The notes: generated by a model not told the origin, from the letters alone. Positions 44,216-53,447 are shown, counted from the first letter of the stretch. The stretch: 64,000 nucleotides of DNA from Acetomicrobium hydrogeniformans (GCA_016841745.1 JAENYO010000001.1:184799-248798); one strand, 5' to 3'. Translations and numbers: made by a program.

Positions 44216-46151
44216 CGACTTTTTCCTCCTTGCCCCTGTCATCAATGACCTTGTATTTATCAGGGATCTCCCAGAAAAAGCGGGAAAAACCATTGCGGTA
44301 GACCGTACCGAATAATCTCCTGCTCCTTGCTCCAGCCATATATAGTTTCTCTTGGGCCCTGGTCATTCCGACATAGCAGAGTCTACGTTCCTCTTCCAGA
44401 TCATCACGGCTTTCAAGACACCGGAAATGAGGAAAAATGGCCTCTTCCAACCCTACAAGGAAGACCACAGGAAATTCAAGCCCCTTGGCAGCGTGAAGGG
44501 TCAGAAGATTTACACACGCTTGCTCTTCATTTCCTCCCATTTCCAGATCAGTAAAAAGTGCAACCTGCGCAAGGATCTCCGTGAGATTTCCTCCAGGTGG
44601 TACAAGGGATAACAGTTCTCTGACATTATCTACCTTGTCCTGCCAGTTATCCGGAGCATCCTTACGAAGGACTTCTTCGTAACCTATATTATCAAGAATA
44701 TAATACAGCATTGAAGATGGATCTTCTGAAAGTTCAAGTATCCTTAGCATATGCTCGGCTAATTCTCTCACTCCCAACCCGGCCTTACCCTTTAGATCTC
44801 CCTGACTTTGAACAAGCCCCTGCCAGATTTCTGAAGCTTCCTGATCCTGAAACTCTGTAACAAAGAAAGAAAGCTTTTCAAGGCTTTTCTTTCCAATGCC
44901 CCTTGAAGGGAGATTCCCCACGCGGAACATGGAAGGACGGTCCATTGGGTTCACCGCCAATCTCATGAAAGAAAGGACATCCTTTACCTCCTTTCTTTCA
45001 TAGAAAGCAGTACCCCTTACGATTCTGTAGGGAATATTCATTCTGATAAAGATTTCTTCGTACAGGCGGCTCATAGCATTTATCCTGTAAAGAACAGCAA
45101 TATCCTGGTACCTGTGACCCTGCATTACCAGTTTTTTTATTTCTGAAGCCAGAAAAAAGGCTTCTTCCCTCTCATTTCCAGCAAGAAGATGATAAATCTT
45201 GTCTCCCATATTATTTGTTGTCCAGAGATCCTTCTTCTTGCGATTTGCATTACTCATAATAAGTGCATTTGATGCATTGAGAATATTCCCGGTGGATCTG
45301 TAATTCTGCGCCAGAATTACAACATTGGCGTTGGGAAAATCATGCTCAAAGTTCAGTATCATAGACATATCAGCACCTCTCCAGCCATAAATCGACTGGT
45401 CAGGATCTCCGACTACCATAATATTTTTACCCTTCCCAATAAGCTTGCGCAGAAGCTGGTATTGAATCTGATTCACATCCTGGTACTCATCAACAAGAAT
45501 CCATTCGATTCTGCATCTTTCATTCTCCAGGAGAGGTTTTTCTGTAGATAGAAGATGAAGTGGCAAAAGGAGAAGATCATCGAAGTCAATGGCACTCTGC
45601 GCCTTGAGCGACTTCTGATATTTTTCAAAGATCTGGATCATTACTCCTTCGAGATTCCTCGGGACAAGAGTTACAGGGTCAGAACCGGTCTTTGCTTTAG
45701 AGATCTGATCAATGACCCAGGATGGTTCTATTTGTTTCGGATCCAGATTCAATTCATCGAGAATAGTTTTTACAAGGGATCTGCTGTCATTTCTGTCGAA
45801 AATAACAAGGTGCTTCTTTAATCCGAATTTTCCAAGATGATCTCTGTTGCGAAAAAGAAAATTAAGCCCATAGGCATGAAAAGTAGAAACCTGCATTCTC
45901 GATGAAGACGGTCCGATAAGCCTGCTCACCCTCTCTTTCATTTCATTTGCTGCCTTATTGGTAAAAGTTACAGCAAGTATTGAGGCAGGATCCACACCTT
46001 TTTCTTCTATTAGAAAAGCGATCTTGTGTGTGAGAACCCTTGTCTTGCCGCTACCAGCTCCTGCAAGGACAAGAAGGGGCCCCGTACAGTATTCAACAGC
46101 TTCTTTCTGCATAGGGTTGAGAGTATTGAGGATGTTATCCTTTAAAGCCAT
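44175..46151 (-). CDS. pcrA: UvrD/PcrA-family ATP-dependent DNA helicase
   Basis: This superfamily 1A 3'-5' helicase acts in repair and in clearing replication obstacles. Motifs: LVLAGAGSGKTRVLTHKIA (Walker A, ~31), AVTFTNKAANEM, ILVDEYQDVNQIQY (Walker B), GDPDQSIYGWRGAD, NYRST and LLTLHAAKGLEFPVVFLVG. The length of 658 aa is shorter than PcrA (~720), since the C-terminal tail is reduced. Its ATG overlaps the hypB stop. Confidence 0.94.
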   Translation of the reverse strand: MALKDNILNTLNPMQKEAVEYCTGPLLVLAGAGSGKTRVLTHKIAFLIEEKGVDPASILAVTFTNKAANEMKERVSRLIGPSSSRMQVSTFHAYGLNFLFRNRDHLGKFGLKKHLVIFDRNDSRSLVKTILDELNLDPKQIEPSWVIDQISKAKTGSDPVTLVPRNLEGVMIQIFEKYQKSLKAQSAIDFDDLLLLPLHLLSTEKPLLENERCRIEWILVDEYQDVNQIQYQLLRKLIGKGKNIMVVGDPDQSIYGWRGADMSMILNFEHDFPNANVVILAQNYRSTGNILNASNALIMSNANRKKKDLWTTNNMGDKIYHLLAGNEREEAFFLASEIKKLVMQGHRYQDIAVLYRINAMSRLYEEIFIRMNIPYRIVRGTAFYERKEVKDVLSFMRLAVNPMDRPSMFRVGNLPSRGIGKKSLEKLSFFVTEFQDQEASEIWQGLVQSQGDLKGKAGLGVRELAEHMLRILELSEDPSSMLYYILDNIGYEEVLRKDAPDNWQDKVDNVRELLSLVPPGGNLTEILAQVALFTDLEMGGNEEQACVNLLTLHAAKGLEFPVVFLVGLEEAIFPHFRCLESRDDLEEERRLCYVGMTRAQEKLYMAGARSRRLFGTVYRNGFSRFFWEIPDKYKVIDDRGKEEKVDAGFGGNWRRRSW

Positions 46152-46807
46152 CAGCGACGCTTCTCCTCAAGCCACCCTTTAACAAGTCTTACCCATTCCT
46201 CAATACCTTTCCCTTGAACAGGAACCATCTCAATTAAAGAAACCCTGGGGTTAAGTTTAAAAACATCACTTTCAAAAAGTTCCTTATCAAAACTGATATA
46301 TGGAAGCAGGTCCAGTTTTGTCAGAAGAACAGCTCCCGCCTTATGAAAAAGGTGGGGATACTTGAGTGGTTTATCAGAACCTTCCGGAATACTGTTGACT
46401 GCAACCTTATAATCTTCGCCCAGGTCAAATTCAACAGGGCAGACCAGGTTACCCACATTCTCTATAAAGATCACGTCAAGAGAATCAAGATCCAGCTCAT
46501 TAAAAGCACTTTCAACAAGGTTAGCTTCAAGATGACAGCCACCATGAGTATTGATCTGAACTGCAGGAACACCTAATAAAGCTATACGCTCAGCATCGCG
46601 GGTAGTTGCTATATCACCTTCGATTACAGCAAATCTGAAATCAGCAGCTTTATAGGTCGCCTCAAGAACAGAAGTTTTACCCGCTCCCGGTGATCCGATA
46701 AGGTTTATGATCAGAATACCCTTCTCCCTGCTGACTGACCTGATCTTTTCAGCTATCTTTTCATCAGCTGCCATAACTGACTTTTTAATTTCTACTGTTT
46801 TAGCCAT
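46151..46807 (-). CDS. hypB: hydrogenase nickel incorporation protein HypB
   Basis: HypB is the GTPase that, with HypA, inserts nickel into [NiFe]-hydrogenase. The P-loop NLIGSPGAGKTSVLEAT and the metal/dimer motif GGCHLEANLV are intact, with ENVGNLVCPVEFDLGE and TKLDLLPY. The N-terminal histidine- or cysteine-rich nickel-storage tail is missing. ATG at 46807 overlaps hypA by eight bases. Length 218 aa. Confidence 0.94.
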   Translation of the reverse strand: MAKTVEIKKSVMAADEKIAEKIRSVSREKGILIINLIGSPGAGKTSVLEATYKAADFRFAVIEGDIATTRDAERIALLGVPAVQINTHGGCHLEANLVESAFNELDLDSLDVIFIENVGNLVCPVEFDLGEDYKVAVNSIPEGSDKPLKYPHLFHKAGAVLLTKLDLLPYISFDKELFESDVFKLNPRVSLIEMVPVQGKGIEEWVRLVKGWLEEKRR

Positions 46808-47153
46808 TGGTATCGTCAACCTCCAGACTTTCAATTTCCAATTCCATTCCATGAATCAGTTTAACTTCAAAACTTCCACAAAAAGGGCAAAGAAAGGCCA
46901 TATTCTCCTCTCCCCACTCTTTTTGACAGTCATTACACTTGAAATGTAATTTTACCGCCTTTACAACAAGTTCGGCACCTTCAAGAGGTGTTGAGACTGA
47001 AGCAGTCCTGAAAGCAAATACCATTATTTCAGGGATAACCTGCCTCATATCCCCTATTCTCAGAACGATCTTTCTAATCCTAACCCATTCGTTCTGTTCT
47101 TTCATTTCAAGGATAGCATCCATTATGGACTCTACCAGGGACATTTCATGCAT
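46800..47153 (-). CDS. hypA: hydrogenase nickel metallochaperone HypA
   Basis: HypA binds nickel through its N-terminal MHE and zinc through two CxxC pairs. Both are visible: MHEMSLVESI at the start and FKCNDCQKEW...FLCPFCGSFE near residues 76-100. Length 117 aa. It leads a seven-gene minus-strand operon. The other maturation genes hypCDEF are not in the window. Confidence 0.94.
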   Translation of the reverse strand: MHEMSLVESIMDAILEMKEQNEWVRIRKIVLRIGDMRQVIPEIMVFAFRTASVSTPLEGAELVVKAVKLHFKCNDCQKEWGEENMAFLCPFCGSFEVKLIHGMELEIESLEVDDTNG

Positions 47154-47256
47154 GCTTAACCTCCATCGTCCGCCAGGAGGTTTATCCCGGCGAAAAGCCT
47201 AGTATAACGGCAAGGTACTTCTGAATTCAACCTTAACACTCTTTATGCAGACAAAC

Positions 47257-47282
47257 AAAAAGGGACCCTCGAAAGGGTCCCT
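47257..47282 (-). terminator. rho-independent terminator after hpf
   Basis: Minus-strand stem AGGGACCCT/AGGGTCCCT (9 bp, loop TTCG) followed by TTTT, 19 bases past the hpf stop. Confidence 0.85.
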
Positions 47283-47300
47283 AAAATCAACAGCAACTTA

Positions 47301-47846
47301 TCATTCTGTTGGCTCTAAAAGACCATAACCACCGTTTTGCCTCTTATATACCACATTCAGGGAACCAGTATCCATATTTTTGAAAAGGAAGAAACTGTGT
47401 CCCAAAAGATCCATCTGCATAGTCGCCTCTGTAGCTGTCATTGCGCGAACAGCAAACTTCTTGGTCTTGACTATTTCCCGTTCTTCTTCAGAGGAAGCAC
47501 TCTCGATCTCATTCATGAAACCTTCGATGTTAAAAGAAACTTCTGGAGTTTTAAGCTTTGCTCTGTCCTTTAAATATTCTTTGTGTTTCTTAATCTGTCT
47601 TTCCAGATTCTTCAAAGCCTTGTCAAAAGCCCTGCGAATATCAGCGTCTTGCTCTTCACCACGCATTATCACACCATTGGCGTTGGAAGTAACCTCAACA
47701 CCGTACTTTCCACGGTTAAAAGAGATCACTACCTGGCTACTGAGTATCTTACTGAAGAACTTCTCCAGTTTGGACATTTTGGACTCCATGTAATCCTGAA
47801 GCTCGACGTTCATTTCAACATTTCTGGTTAAAAAGCGTATGTCCAT
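47301..47846 (-). CDS. hpf: long-form ribosome hibernation promoting factor
   Basis: HPF binds the 30S decoding centre and its C-terminal domain dimerises to form inactive 100S ribosomes. The N-terminus MDIRFLTRNVEMNVELQDYM and KMSKLEKFFSKI are typical; the C-terminal domain ATEATMQMDLLGHSFFLFKN marks the long form. Length 181 aa. It is a single-gene unit with its own terminator. Confidence 0.94.
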   Translation of the reverse strand: MDIRFLTRNVEMNVELQDYMESKMSKLEKFFSKILSSQVVISFNRGKYGVEVTSNANGVIMRGEEQDADIRRAFDKALKNLERQIKKHKEYLKDRAKLKTPEVSFNIEGFMNEIESASSEEEREIVKTKKFAVRAMTATEATMQMDLLGHSFFLFKNMDTGSLNVVYKRQNGGYGLLEPTE

Positions 47847-48028
47847 AAATACCCCTCCAATCCAAGTACGATTTTATTTATTGTAACATCCGGGATAATT
47901 TAGAGCAATCCTGTTTAATACTTTGACCATCTAACTATCTGTCTATGGATTCTATTTCAGAGACACTACAGATAGTCGTTTTAGGATTATCTTTGTTAGG
48001 GAAAGGGTGAAAATATCCATAATTTTAG

Positions 48029-48034
48029 TATAAT
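48029..48034 (+). promoter_or_regulatory. -10 element of the aminotransferase gene
   Basis: Consensus TATAAT 47 bases upstream of the start codon; the -35 region (GGTGAA at 17-bp spacing) is poor. Confidence 0.4.
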
Positions 48035-48081
48035 AACCTTTAGCCTGTTTTCAGGTCTCAAGAAAGGAGTCTGATATACAA

Positions 48082-49272
48082 ATGGATCTTTCGAAAAGGG
48101 CACAGAATTTACTACCTTCCGGAACTCTCGCCGTAGTAGGAAAAGCAAAAAGGTTAAAACGAGAAGGGAAACCTGTTATTTCCTTTGGCGCTGGAGAACC
48201 TGATTTTTCATCTCCCTCTTCTGCTTTGAAATATGCAACAGATGCGATAGAAAATGGGAAAACCCATTATACACCAGCAACAGGCATCCCGGAATTAAAG
48301 GAAGCCATAGCTTCCTATTACAGAACACATTTTGACCTTGAATATGACCCTGAACAAATAGTTGTCGGAGCCGGTGCCAAGCCTCTTCTCTATGAGGCCA
48401 TGGGGTGTCTTCTAGATGAAGGCGACGAAGTAATAATCTTTGCCCCTGCCTGGGTCAGCTATGTGGAACAAATAAGGCTCTTTGGCGGAAAAGAAGTTAT
48501 AGTTGATACGAAAGATACATCATTCGTACCAGATCCTGTGAAAATTAAAAAAGCAATAACTCCAAGGACAAAATGCATGATACTGAATACACCAAATAAT
48601 CCCACTGGATCTGTATATAACAGTAAATTGTTGAAAGCCATAGCTGATATAGCGCTTGAAAATAATATTGTCCTTGTATACGATGAAATATACGAAAGGC
48701 TTGTCTACGGAGATGCATCTCATCACGAGATCGTGAAAGTTGAACCAAGGGTCAGGGATCTGACGGTTATTATCAATGGCGTCAGCAAGGCCTATGCCAT
48801 GACAGGCTGGAGAATCGGATATGCTATAGGTCCCAATGAAATTATTTCTAAAATGGGAGCTATCCAGGGACATATGACATCAAATCCCTGTTCAATAGCT
48901 CAATGGGCAGCCCTGGGAGCCATAAGACATGCTGAACCTGATATTGAGACGATGAGGGTAGAATTCAGCAAACGAAGAGATCTCATTCTCAGTCTTCTTG
49001 AGGATATGCCACTTATTTCCTTCCAGGAACCCAGGGGAGCTTTTTACGTCTGGATCAATGTAGAAAAAACCTTCGGACTCAAATATAAAGGTTTGGAGAT
49101 TTCTAATGACAGCTCTTTCTGCAGTCTACTTCTGGACCATGAATTTGTAGCAGCTGTGCCTGGAAACGCATTCCTGGGACCAGGAAATATAAGGGTTTCT
49201 TATTCTAACTCCGAAGAAGAGATCACAGAAGGGATGAAAAGACTGAGTCGATTCCTCAAAGAGATCGGATAG
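48082..49272 (+). CDS. class I pyridoxal-phosphate aminotransferase (aspartate aminotransferase-like)
   Basis: The 396-aa enzyme has ISFGAGEPDFSSP, LNTPNNPTGSVY and the PLP lysine in INGVSKAYAMTGWRIGYA, the pattern of AspB/AspC-type fold-type I enzymes (1-gamma family). Substrate specificity cannot be read with certainty. The start ATG has AAAGGAG 12 bases upstream, and a TATAAT at 48029-48034 marks a probable promoter. It is a monocistronic gene. Confidence 0.92.
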   Translation: MDLSKRAQNLLPSGTLAVVGKAKRLKREGKPVISFGAGEPDFSSPSSALKYATDAIENGKTHYTPATGIPELKEAIASYYRTHFDLEYDPEQIVVGAGAKPLLYEAMGCLLDEGDEVIIFAPAWVSYVEQIRLFGGKEVIVDTKDTSFVPDPVKIKKAITPRTKCMILNTPNNPTGSVYNSKLLKAIADIALENNIVLVYDEIYERLVYGDASHHEIVKVEPRVRDLTVIINGVSKAYAMTGWRIGYAIGPNEIISKMGAIQGHMTSNPCSIAQWAALGAIRHAEPDIETMRVEFSKRRDLILSLLEDMPLISFQEPRGAFYVWINVEKTFGLKYKGLEISNDSSFCSLLLDHEFVAAVPGNAFLGPGNIRVSYSNSEEEITEGMKRLSRFLKEIG

Positions 49273-49484
49273 TTTTGCACTTGAGATCCAGATTCCAACG
49301 AGTGGACGAATAGGGTTCTTACATCTGCCTTTTTTCAATGCCCTTTTCATATCATGTATAAACAGGAATAAAATTCACGGTTATAACCAGGTATTAATCA
49401 CATTTTTACAGAAAGACGCAAAATCTCACTAATAAATATCCTTTCCAGGTATCATATTGATCTATAAAAATCACTTTTCTAACT

Positions 49485-49515
49485 AAAAAAGGGAGTGCAG
49501 TTTTTCTGCACTCCC
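49485..49515 (-). terminator. rho-independent terminator of the rpsB-tsf-pyrH-frr region
   Basis: GGGAGTGCAG/CTGCACTCCC, 10-bp stem extended by A-T pairs, followed on the minus strand by TTTTTT, 25 bases past the frr stop. Confidence 0.9.
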
Positions 49516-49540
49516 TTTAACTAATGTTTTAATAAAAGTC

Positions 49541-50101
49541 TTAATCAACAGACATTATCTCTTCTTCTTTTTTCTTCAGAACCAGGTCCACCTTCTTGAT
49601 AAATTCATCGGTTACATCCTGTACATCTTTTATGTACTTGTGCATTTCATCTTCGCTTATTTCAGAATCTTTCTCCATCTTTTTATAATTGTCATTGGAA
49701 TCCCTTCTAAGATTCCTTACGATGACCTTTCCTTCTTCAGCATATTTTCGGACAATCTTGGTGAGCTCAACTCTTCTTTCATTCGTAAGCTCTGGAAGGT
49801 TTATCCTGATTACATCTCCGTCACTCTGAGGTGTTACACCCAGAGATGAAGCAAGGATGCCTTTTTCAATTGCTTTAAGGATATTCTTGTCAAATGGAGA
49901 AATTACAATCGCGCGACCTTCGGGGATATTGATTGTAGCAAGCTGTTTGATAGGTGTAGGAGCACCGTAGTATTCCACCTTTATATCGCTAACAAGAGCA
50001 GGATGGGCTCTACCGGTTCGTATTCCGACAAACTCCTCTGCCAGGTGGTCTACTGCTTTCTGCATTTTTTCTTTAAGTTCTTTCATTTCTTTTTGCGGCA
50101 T
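49541..50101 (-). CDS. frr: ribosome recycling factor
   Basis: RRF splits post-termination ribosomes with EF-G. Hallmarks are EEFVGIRTGRAHPALV, VEYYGAPTPIKQLATI and VRNLRRDSNDNYKKMEKD. ATG at 50101 gives 186 aa; a longer frame to 50131 runs into pyrH. It follows pyrH closely on the same strand. Confidence 0.97.
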   Translation of the reverse strand: MPQKEMKELKEKMQKAVDHLAEEFVGIRTGRAHPALVSDIKVEYYGAPTPIKQLATINIPEGRAIVISPFDKNILKAIEKGILASSLGVTPQSDGDVIRINLPELTNERRVELTKIVRKYAEEGKVIVRNLRRDSNDNYKKMEKDSEISEDEMHKYIKDVQDVTDEFIKKVDLVLKKKEEEIMSVD

Positions 50102-50108
50102 CCTGAGA

Positions 50109-50837
50109 TCACTCCTTATCTGATGAAACAATCGTCCCTATTTCTTCGCCTTGAAGAAGGAATCTGGCCAGATTTCCCCTGCTTAGAATATTGATCACAG
50201 CCATAGGAATCTTGTTTTCCATACAAAGGGAAAAAGCTGCTGCATCCATAATTGAAAGTTGACTCTGCAAGGCCTCCATGTAGGTAAGCCTGTGAAGCAG
50301 AATTGCATCCTCGTTCTTGAAAGGATCTTTATTATATATACCATCTACTTTAGTTGCTTTCAATAAGCAGTCAGCACCAATTTCAGCCGCACGAAGAGCA
50401 GCGGCCGTATCTGTTGAGAAATAGGGAGAACCAGTTCCTGCTGCAAAAATAACAATTCGACCCTTTTCTATGTGCCGAAGGGCTCGTCTTCTGATAAATG
50501 GTTCGGCTATCTGTCTCATTTCAACAGCTGTCTGAACCCTGGTGGGGATACCAAGCTTTTCAAGGGTATCCTGTAAGGACAGGGCATTGATAACTGTTGT
50601 CAACATTCCCATATAGTCAGCCTGAGACCTTTCGATGCCCTCTTTTGCAGCGTCCTTACCTCGAAGGATATTACCTCCACCTACTACCACGGCTATCTCT
50701 ATTCCCTCTTGTGCAACCTGGGCAATTTCTTCACAGATAGACCTGATAGCTTCAAAATCCAGTCCGCTCTCGAGCGAACCGGCTAATACTTCGCCTGAAA
50801 GCTTAAGTAAGACTCTCTTATATGAAGTCAAAAACAA
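50109..50837 (-). CDS. pyrH: uridylate kinase
   Basis: UMP kinase of the amino acid kinase family. The N-terminus VLLKLSGEVLAGSLESGLD, VVGGGNILRGKDAA and AGTGSPYFSTDTAAALRAAEIGAD are characteristic. Length 242 aa. It follows tsf, separated by a strong terminator, so it may have its own promoter. Confidence 0.97.
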   Translation of the reverse strand: MFLTSYKRVLLKLSGEVLAGSLESGLDFEAIRSICEEIAQVAQEGIEIAVVVGGGNILRGKDAAKEGIERSQADYMGMLTTVINALSLQDTLEKLGIPTRVQTAVEMRQIAEPFIRRRALRHIEKGRIVIFAAGTGSPYFSTDTAAALRAAEIGADCLLKATKVDGIYNKDPFKNEDAILLHRLTYMEALQSQLSIMDAAAFSLCMENKIPMAVINILSRGNLARFLLQGEEIGTIVSSDKE

Positions 50838-50903
50838 TCCCCCCCGGTAAGATATTTATATCGAATAGTTTTCTTTTCCTGTTCTAATAGAAAATCATAG
50901 TAC

Positions 50904-50939
50904 AAAAAAAGGGGCGAGACATTTAATTGTCTCGCCCCT
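50904..50939 (-). terminator. rho-independent terminator after tsf
   Basis: A perfect 12-bp stem AGGGGCGAGACA/TGTCTCGCCCCT with a 6-base loop and TTTTTTT on the minus strand separates tsf from pyrH. Confidence 0.93.
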
Positions 50940-50950
50940 GGTAAAACAGG

Positions 50951-51544
50951 TTATTCCCCGATTGAGAAACGTGAGAACCGACCTACGACAATATTTTCAC
51001 CAAGCTTCGCGATATTCTCAACAATAAGATCGTTGATCTTCTTGTCACCATCGCGAATGTAGGACTGTTCGACAAGGCAGCTGACCTCATAAAACTTGTT
51101 AAGCTTACCTTCTGCGATCTTTTCTAGTATCTTTTCAGGTTTACCCTCTTCGAGAGCCTGCTGTTTATAGATTTCTTTTTCTCTATTAATGACATCCTCG
51201 GGGATATCGTCAGGCTTGACATAGTGGGGAGCGGCAGCAGCGATCTGCATACAAAGCTCATGTCCAAGGCCCTGGAATTCATCGGTCTTGGCGACAAAAT
51301 CAGTCTCACAATTAAGTTCGACCATGGCACCGATCTTGCCGTTAGTATGGATATAAGTAAAGACCCTGCCATCCTGAGCAGATCGGGAAGCCTTTTTTGC
51401 AGCCTTTGCAAGTCCCTTCTCCCTGAGATAATCTATGGCCTTTTCCATATCTCCACCTGTTTCCACAAGTGCATGCTTGCAATCCATCATCCCACTGCCT
51501 GTACGATCTCTAAGTTCTTTAACTGTCTTTGCATCAACAGCCAT
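50951..51544 (-). CDS. tsf: elongation factor Ts (short form)
   Basis: EF-Ts exchanges nucleotide on EF-Tu. The N-terminal KELRDRTGSGMMDCKHAL and MVELNCETDFVAKTDEF are diagnostic. At 197 aa it is the short form seen in Thermus and other lineages, lacking one core subdomain of the E. coli protein. It lies 38 bases downstream of rpsB. Confidence 0.96.
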   Translation of the reverse strand: MAVDAKTVKELRDRTGSGMMDCKHALVETGGDMEKAIDYLREKGLAKAAKKASRSAQDGRVFTYIHTNGKIGAMVELNCETDFVAKTDEFQGLGHELCMQIAAAAPHYVKPDDIPEDVINREKEIYKQQALEEGKPEKILEKIAEGKLNKFYEVSCLVEQSYIRDGDKKINDLIVENIAKLGENIVVGRFSRFSIGE

Positions 51545-51582
51545 AGCAAATAAGCCTCCTTAAGGTCCAAAAACTTTTCTAT

Positions 51583-52401
51583 TTATTCAACTTCAGCGAC
51601 GGGACTTTCTCCATCACTCTCATAGGTCTCATGAAGCCTTTCCTTGACTTCGATTATATCGTCATCAGAAAGGTCGACAGGTTTTTCTGGAGTTTCCGCA
51701 ACTTCTACGGCACCATCCATACCCTGTCTGCCTTCGATAAATGCATCTGCCATAAGTTTAGAAATGAGCTTGATAGCTCTTATAGCATCATCATTACCGG
51801 GGATTGGGAAATCGATGAAGTCAGGATCACAGTTGGTATCAACAATAGCTACAACAGGAACACCAAGTTTTCTGGCTTCAAGTACAGCGATATCCTCGCG
51901 GCGAGGATCAATGAGGAATACTGCATCAGGAACACCCTTCATATTCGCTATTCCACCGAGATATTTTTCCAGTTTCGCAAGCTGTTTCCTGAGAAGGATC
52001 GCATCCTTCTTTGAATACTTGTCAAGTTCACCTTCCTGATCCATTTTACGAAGCTCGATCATACGGTTAACACGCTTACGAATGGTCTGGAAATTGGTCA
52101 TAAGCCCACCGAGCCAACGCTGGTTAATGTAATACTGTCCACAGCGAAGAGCTTCTTCCTTTACAGTTTCCTGGGCTTGCCTTTTCGTTCCGACAAAAAG
52201 GATGTTACCGCCATCCTTGGATACTTCACGAATAAAATTGTAAGCATTCTCAAGACCCTTGACGGTTTTCTGAAGATCGATGATGTAAACACCGTTTCTC
52301 TCGGTAAAGATGTAGGGTTTCATCTTTGGGTTCCAGCGCCTGGTCTGATGACCAAAATGTACACCACACTCCAAAAGCTGTTTCATACTAACTACTGCCA
52401 A
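51583..52401 (-). CDS. rpsB: 30S ribosomal protein S2
   Basis: The start [21 protein letters not shown] and the segment [19 protein letters not shown] and [12 protein letters not shown] identify S2. Translation probably starts at TTG 52401 with AGGAGGG upstream, as the first residues [10 protein letters not shown] match the family. An acidic C-terminal extension brings it to 272 aa. It heads the rpsB-tsf group. Confidence 0.97.
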   Translation of the reverse strand: MAVVSMKQLLECGVHFGHQTRRWNPKMKPYIFTERNGVYIIDLQKTVKGLENAYNFIREVSKDGGNILFVGTKRQAQETVKEEALRCGQYYINQRWLGGLMTNFQTIRKRVNRMIELRKMDQEGELDKYSKKDAILLRKQLAKLEKYLGGIANMKGVPDAVFLIDPRREDIAVLEARKLGVPVVAIVDTNCDPDFIDFPIPGNDDAIRAIKLISKLMADAFIEGRQGMDGAVEVAETPEKPVDLSDDDIIEVKERLHETYESDGESPVAEVE

Positions 52402-52530
52402 AATAATCCCTCCTAAATTTAGTTCAGTTTCCCTCCATGAACATCTGCTGGACCTGGAACTGGATCAAGGGACTATCTATCCAGCACCACCAGGGCCATC
52501 AATCCATGTGTGTGATAAGGGCCGCCGGAA

Positions 52531-52560
52531 AGTATAACATAAATTGCTCTTGACCTTCAA
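52531..52560 (-). promoter_or_regulatory. promoter of rpsB
   Basis: TTGAAG (52560-52555), 18-bp spacer and TATACT (52536-52531) on the minus strand. Its -35 overlaps that of the divergent csoR promoter. The ~130-base leader before rpsB has GC-rich inverted segments and may be an S2-autoregulatory leader, not shown here. Confidence 0.6.
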
Positions 52561-52578
52561 GTTTACTGTTAGTAATAT
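52550..52578 (+). promoter_or_regulatory. promoter of the csoR-like gene
   Basis: TTGACC (52550-52555), 17-bp spacer and TAATAT (52573-52578). A TACCC half-site begins just after the -10, which would let the repressor block initiation. Confidence 0.7.
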
Positions 52579-52605
52579 ATACCCAGTATTTTCACTAACT
52601 AAAGA

Positions 52606-52617
52606 TACCCATAGGGG
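52606..52617 (+). promoter_or_regulatory. CsoR/CstR-type operator candidate before the csoR-like gene
   Basis: TACCCATAGGGG lies in the leader 13 bases before the start codon. G/C-tract inverted repeats of this kind flanked by T and A are the known operator form for the CsoR/RcnR family, so it is a good autoregulatory candidate. It overlaps the ribosome site GGGGAGG. Confidence 0.6.
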
Positions 52618-52629
52618 AGGATTTTAATA

Positions 52630-52944
52630 ATGGCAAAGGCATCACTTATTGACCAGTTGGATAATCTACCTAAAGAGAAAAAAGCCATGCTTAACAGGTT
52701 GAGAAGGGTTGAAGGACAGTTAAGGGGCATCCAGAGAATGATCATTGAAGATAAAGCCTGTTACGACATCCTTCTCCAGCTTTCAGCCGCGAGAAAAGCA
52801 ATGCAGAAGGCCTGTATAGTTATCCTGAAGAATTCCATAACTGACTGCCTGACTGAGGCAGCTGAGCCTGACATCGAAAATCTTGAAAAACTTATCAATG
52901 CCTTAATAGACGTAGCACCCACCGGAGTAAACCTCGAAGAATAG
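52630..52944 (+). CDS. CsoR/CstR-family transcriptional repressor
   Basis: The 104-residue all-helical repressor (DUF156) shows LNRLRRVEGQLRGIQRMI and the first sensor Cys in DKACYDILLQ. The usual H-x3-C in helix 2 reads SITDCL: the second Cys is present but the copper-ligand His is replaced. That pattern is closer to CstR-like persulfide sensors than to copper-sensing CsoR. No efflux or sulfur gene is adjacent. The 3' end lies 24 bases from the SRP RNA gene on the opposite strand. Confidence 0.88.
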   Translation: MAKASLIDQLDNLPKEKKAMLNRLRRVEGQLRGIQRMIIEDKACYDILLQLSAARKAMQKACIVILKNSITDCLTEAAEPDIENLEKLINALIDVAPTGVNLEE

Positions 52945-52963
52945 AACAAACATTTTCAGATAC

Positions 52964-53101
52964 AAAAAGGGCAGTTCTTTGCTGGAGACCCAGCTTACCT
53001 GTGGCACCCAAAGATCACCGCTTACCGTTGCTTCCTTCCGGACCTGGCGGGGTTCGCGGGACTTCGCCGCACAGGACTGAGCCTCCAGCAAAGAACTGCC
53101 C
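52964..53101 (-). ncRNA. ffs: bacterial signal recognition particle RNA (4.5S-like) with terminator
   Basis: The minus-strand sequence contains the universal tip GGTCCGGAAGGAAGCAACGG inside a long hairpin. The two outer arms, GGGCAGTTCTTTGCTGGAG and its exact complement, form a 19-bp stem at the base, and the run TTTTT follows directly (52968-52964), so the helix itself ends the transcript. The processed RNA is probably shorter. SRP RNA pairs with Ffh to target membrane proteins. It abuts the left end of the integrated element. Confidence 0.95.
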
Positions 53102-53127
53102 TATTCATATGTTGATCTAAAAATAAA

Positions 53128-53147
53128 AAATGGCGGAGAAGGAGGGA
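53128..53147. repeat. att direct repeat, distal copy
   Basis: Contains TGGCGGAGAAGGAGGGA preceded by AAA, a 20-bp match to the 3' end of the tRNA-Ser gene at 59789-59808. Sequence diverges immediately after the final A, marking the end of identity. Confidence 0.9.
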
Positions 53148-53153
53148 GAGGTA

Positions 53154-53244
53154 CTTGTACAACCCTATCTTCCACCAAACCTTGATATCACCTAAGTCTT
53201 ACTTCAAACTTGTACTAGCAGTTTGTACAAGTATTTTGTACTAG
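53154..53244. repeat. left arm-type integrase sites
   Basis: Three direct copies of TTGTAC(A/T)AG start at 53210, 53223 and 53236, exactly 13 bp apart, and one inverted copy lies at 53154-53162 next to the att core. The same motif recurs at the integrase end. Phased repeats next to att cores are typical arm-binding sites of tyrosine integrases. Confidence 0.75.
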
Positions 53245-53447
53245 GGGATTGTATCAGTTAGAAGCATCGCTTGCAAGTAACGAAAACAATTGAAACATTG
53301 AGTCAGTTACTTCATAGCAAGAGCTATAAGAATGGAATAAATAGCCTTTTGAACCTTTTTAGACCGCAGGTGAAGCTACACCCCATCCGCTTATATTAGT
53401 CTCATGCGATAAATGGACTGCAATAATTAATCCTTCTATCGAAATAT
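53245..53447. other. non-coding left end of the element
   Basis: Between the arm sites and the AbiJ-like gene I see no gene, RNA or convincing promoter. The AbiJ-like gene on the minus strand ends here without a clear terminator. Confidence 0.5.

Noticed and set aside
43716-44315. 199-codon open frame on the plus strand
   Set aside because: Antisense to coaE and pcrA; composition is a mirror of those genes.
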